DNA of 6,662 bases from Bacteroidetes bacterium UBA1947 (lineage in GTDB: Bacteria > Bacteroidota > Bacteroidia > Chitinophagales > Chitinophagaceae): NCBI GenBank assembly GCA_002336915.1, contig DDET01000020.1, positions 1 through 6,662 of the forward strand, read 5' to 3'. Below the pieces are notes generated by a model. It made no database searches, was not told the DNA's origin, and worked only from the letters and a program-made list of their open reading frames with translations. Below, one piece after another: positions 6,246 to 6,662 of this stretch (its first letter is position 1; each line of letters opens with the position of its first letter). Position numbers and translations under genes: made by a program.

Positions 6246-6270
6246 AAAACGCTACCCGAAGGTAGCGTTT
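6246..6270 (-). terminator. UUCG-capped hairpin between gap and pgk (terminator or attenuator)
   Basis: On the minus strand a perfect 10-bp stem (AAACGCTACC with GGTAGCGTTT) closes a TTCG loop, giving the extra-stable C(UUCG)G tetraloop in RNA, followed by TCTATTT. It lies 16 bases after the gap stop and 20 bases before the pgk ATG. The form is that of an intrinsic terminator with a short, interrupted T-tract. Because pgk follows immediately, partial read-through or a 3'-end stabiliser for gap mRNA is likely. Confidence 0.7.
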
Positions 6271-6286
6271 ATCATTAATTTATGTC

Positions 6287-6662
6287 TTATTTGGAGATCA
6301 AACCTGCGAAATATTTAACAGTGCGTACGAGCTGTGAAACATAGCTCATTTCGTTGTCGTACCAGCTAACGGTCTTCACCATCTGTGTATCGCCTACAGT
6401 TATTACTTTAGTTTGCGTAGCATCGAACAATGAACCGAAGTGTGTGCCGATGATATCGCTGCTCACTATTTCGTCTTCGTTGTAACCGAAGCTTTCGTTA
6501 GCGCCTGCTTTCATAGCTGCGTTCACTTCTTCGATAGATGTTTTCTTGCTCAGTGTTACGCAAAGCTCGGTAAGCGAACCTGTTACGGTAGGTACGCGCT
6601 GTGCACCGCCATCCAGTTTGCCTTTCAACTCGGGCAGTACCAGGCCAATTGCTTTTGCAGCA
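6287..6662 (-). CDS. gap: Glyceraldehyde-3-phosphate dehydrogenase, type I (C-terminal part)
   Basis: The last 124 residues of phosphorylating GAPDH (EC 1.2.1.12) are present. This enzyme oxidises glyceraldehyde 3-phosphate with NAD and phosphate to 1,3-bisphosphoglycerate, the substrate of the next gene product, Pgk. The fragment opens with AAKAIGLVLPELKGKLDGGA and continues with QRVPTVTGSL (visible residues 21-30), whose arginine belongs to the phosphate-binding site. It ends with SWYDNEMSY (99-107), whose asparagine contacts the nicotinamide in the family. The NAD-binding half and the catalytic cysteine lie beyond the right edge, so nothing can be said about their integrity. The frame stays open to the edge; the TTG at 6626-6628 is an internal leucine codon, not a start. 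Confidence 0.96.
   Translation of the reverse strand, partial: AAKAIGLVLPELKGKLDGGAQRVPTVTGSLTELCVTLSKKTSIEEVNAAMKAGANESFGYNEDEIVSSDIIGTHFGSLFDATQTKVITVGDTQMVKTVSWYDNEMSYVSQLVRTVKYFAGLISK

Noticed and set aside
1..6662. Defence system, mobile element, CRISPR array or biosynthetic cluster
   Set aside because: No transposase, integrase, nuclease, repeat array or cluster enzyme is visible; the content is housekeeping or widespread conserved genes.

Overview
This window looks like an ordinary chromosomal stretch from a member of the Bacteroidota, plausibly a Chitinophagaceae-type organism. The phylum call rests on four things: Bacteroidota-type promoter signals (TTTG plus a TAnnTTTG-like -7 element), start codons without Shine-Dalgarno sequences, a CreD gene paired with a small winged-helix regulator and a polytopic membrane protein, and a lysine-rich DUF72 protein of the type common in this phylum. 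The family-level placement is inference. I see no tRNA, rRNA, CRISPR array, insertion sequence or phage gene.

Layout. The left edge (1-61) holds the last 19 codons of an unidentified plus-strand gene, followed by a strong intrinsic terminator (126-148). Next is a plus-strand gene for a membrane-anchored SAM-dependent methyltransferase (219-941). It converges on a long minus-strand block, and a 12-bp hairpin sits between the two. Reading the minus strand in the direction of transcription, from the right edge: the C-terminal third of glyceraldehyde-3-phosphate dehydrogenase (gap), a UUCG-capped hairpin, phosphoglycerate kinase (pgk), a 30-bp perfect palindrome acting as terminator, a small secreted or outer-membrane beta-barrel candidate, a DUF72 protein, and then a three-gene envelope module. 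That module is a polytopic membrane protein, a 99-residue winged-helix regulator and CreD.

How the genes work together. gap and pgk encode consecutive glycolytic steps and lie in the usual order, 60 bases apart. The CreD module looks like a one-component regulatory unit. The membrane protein and regulator genes are separated by only 2 bases. The same imperfect inverted repeat (CTTTG-N5-CAAAG, inside an 18/23 match) occurs upstream of the membrane-protein gene and again just upstream of creD. The first copy overlaps a good Bacteroidota promoter. The simplest reading is that the winged-helix protein binds both sites and controls its own transcript and creD. This is the most interesting feature of the window; the remainder is mostly housekeeping or widespread conserved genes.
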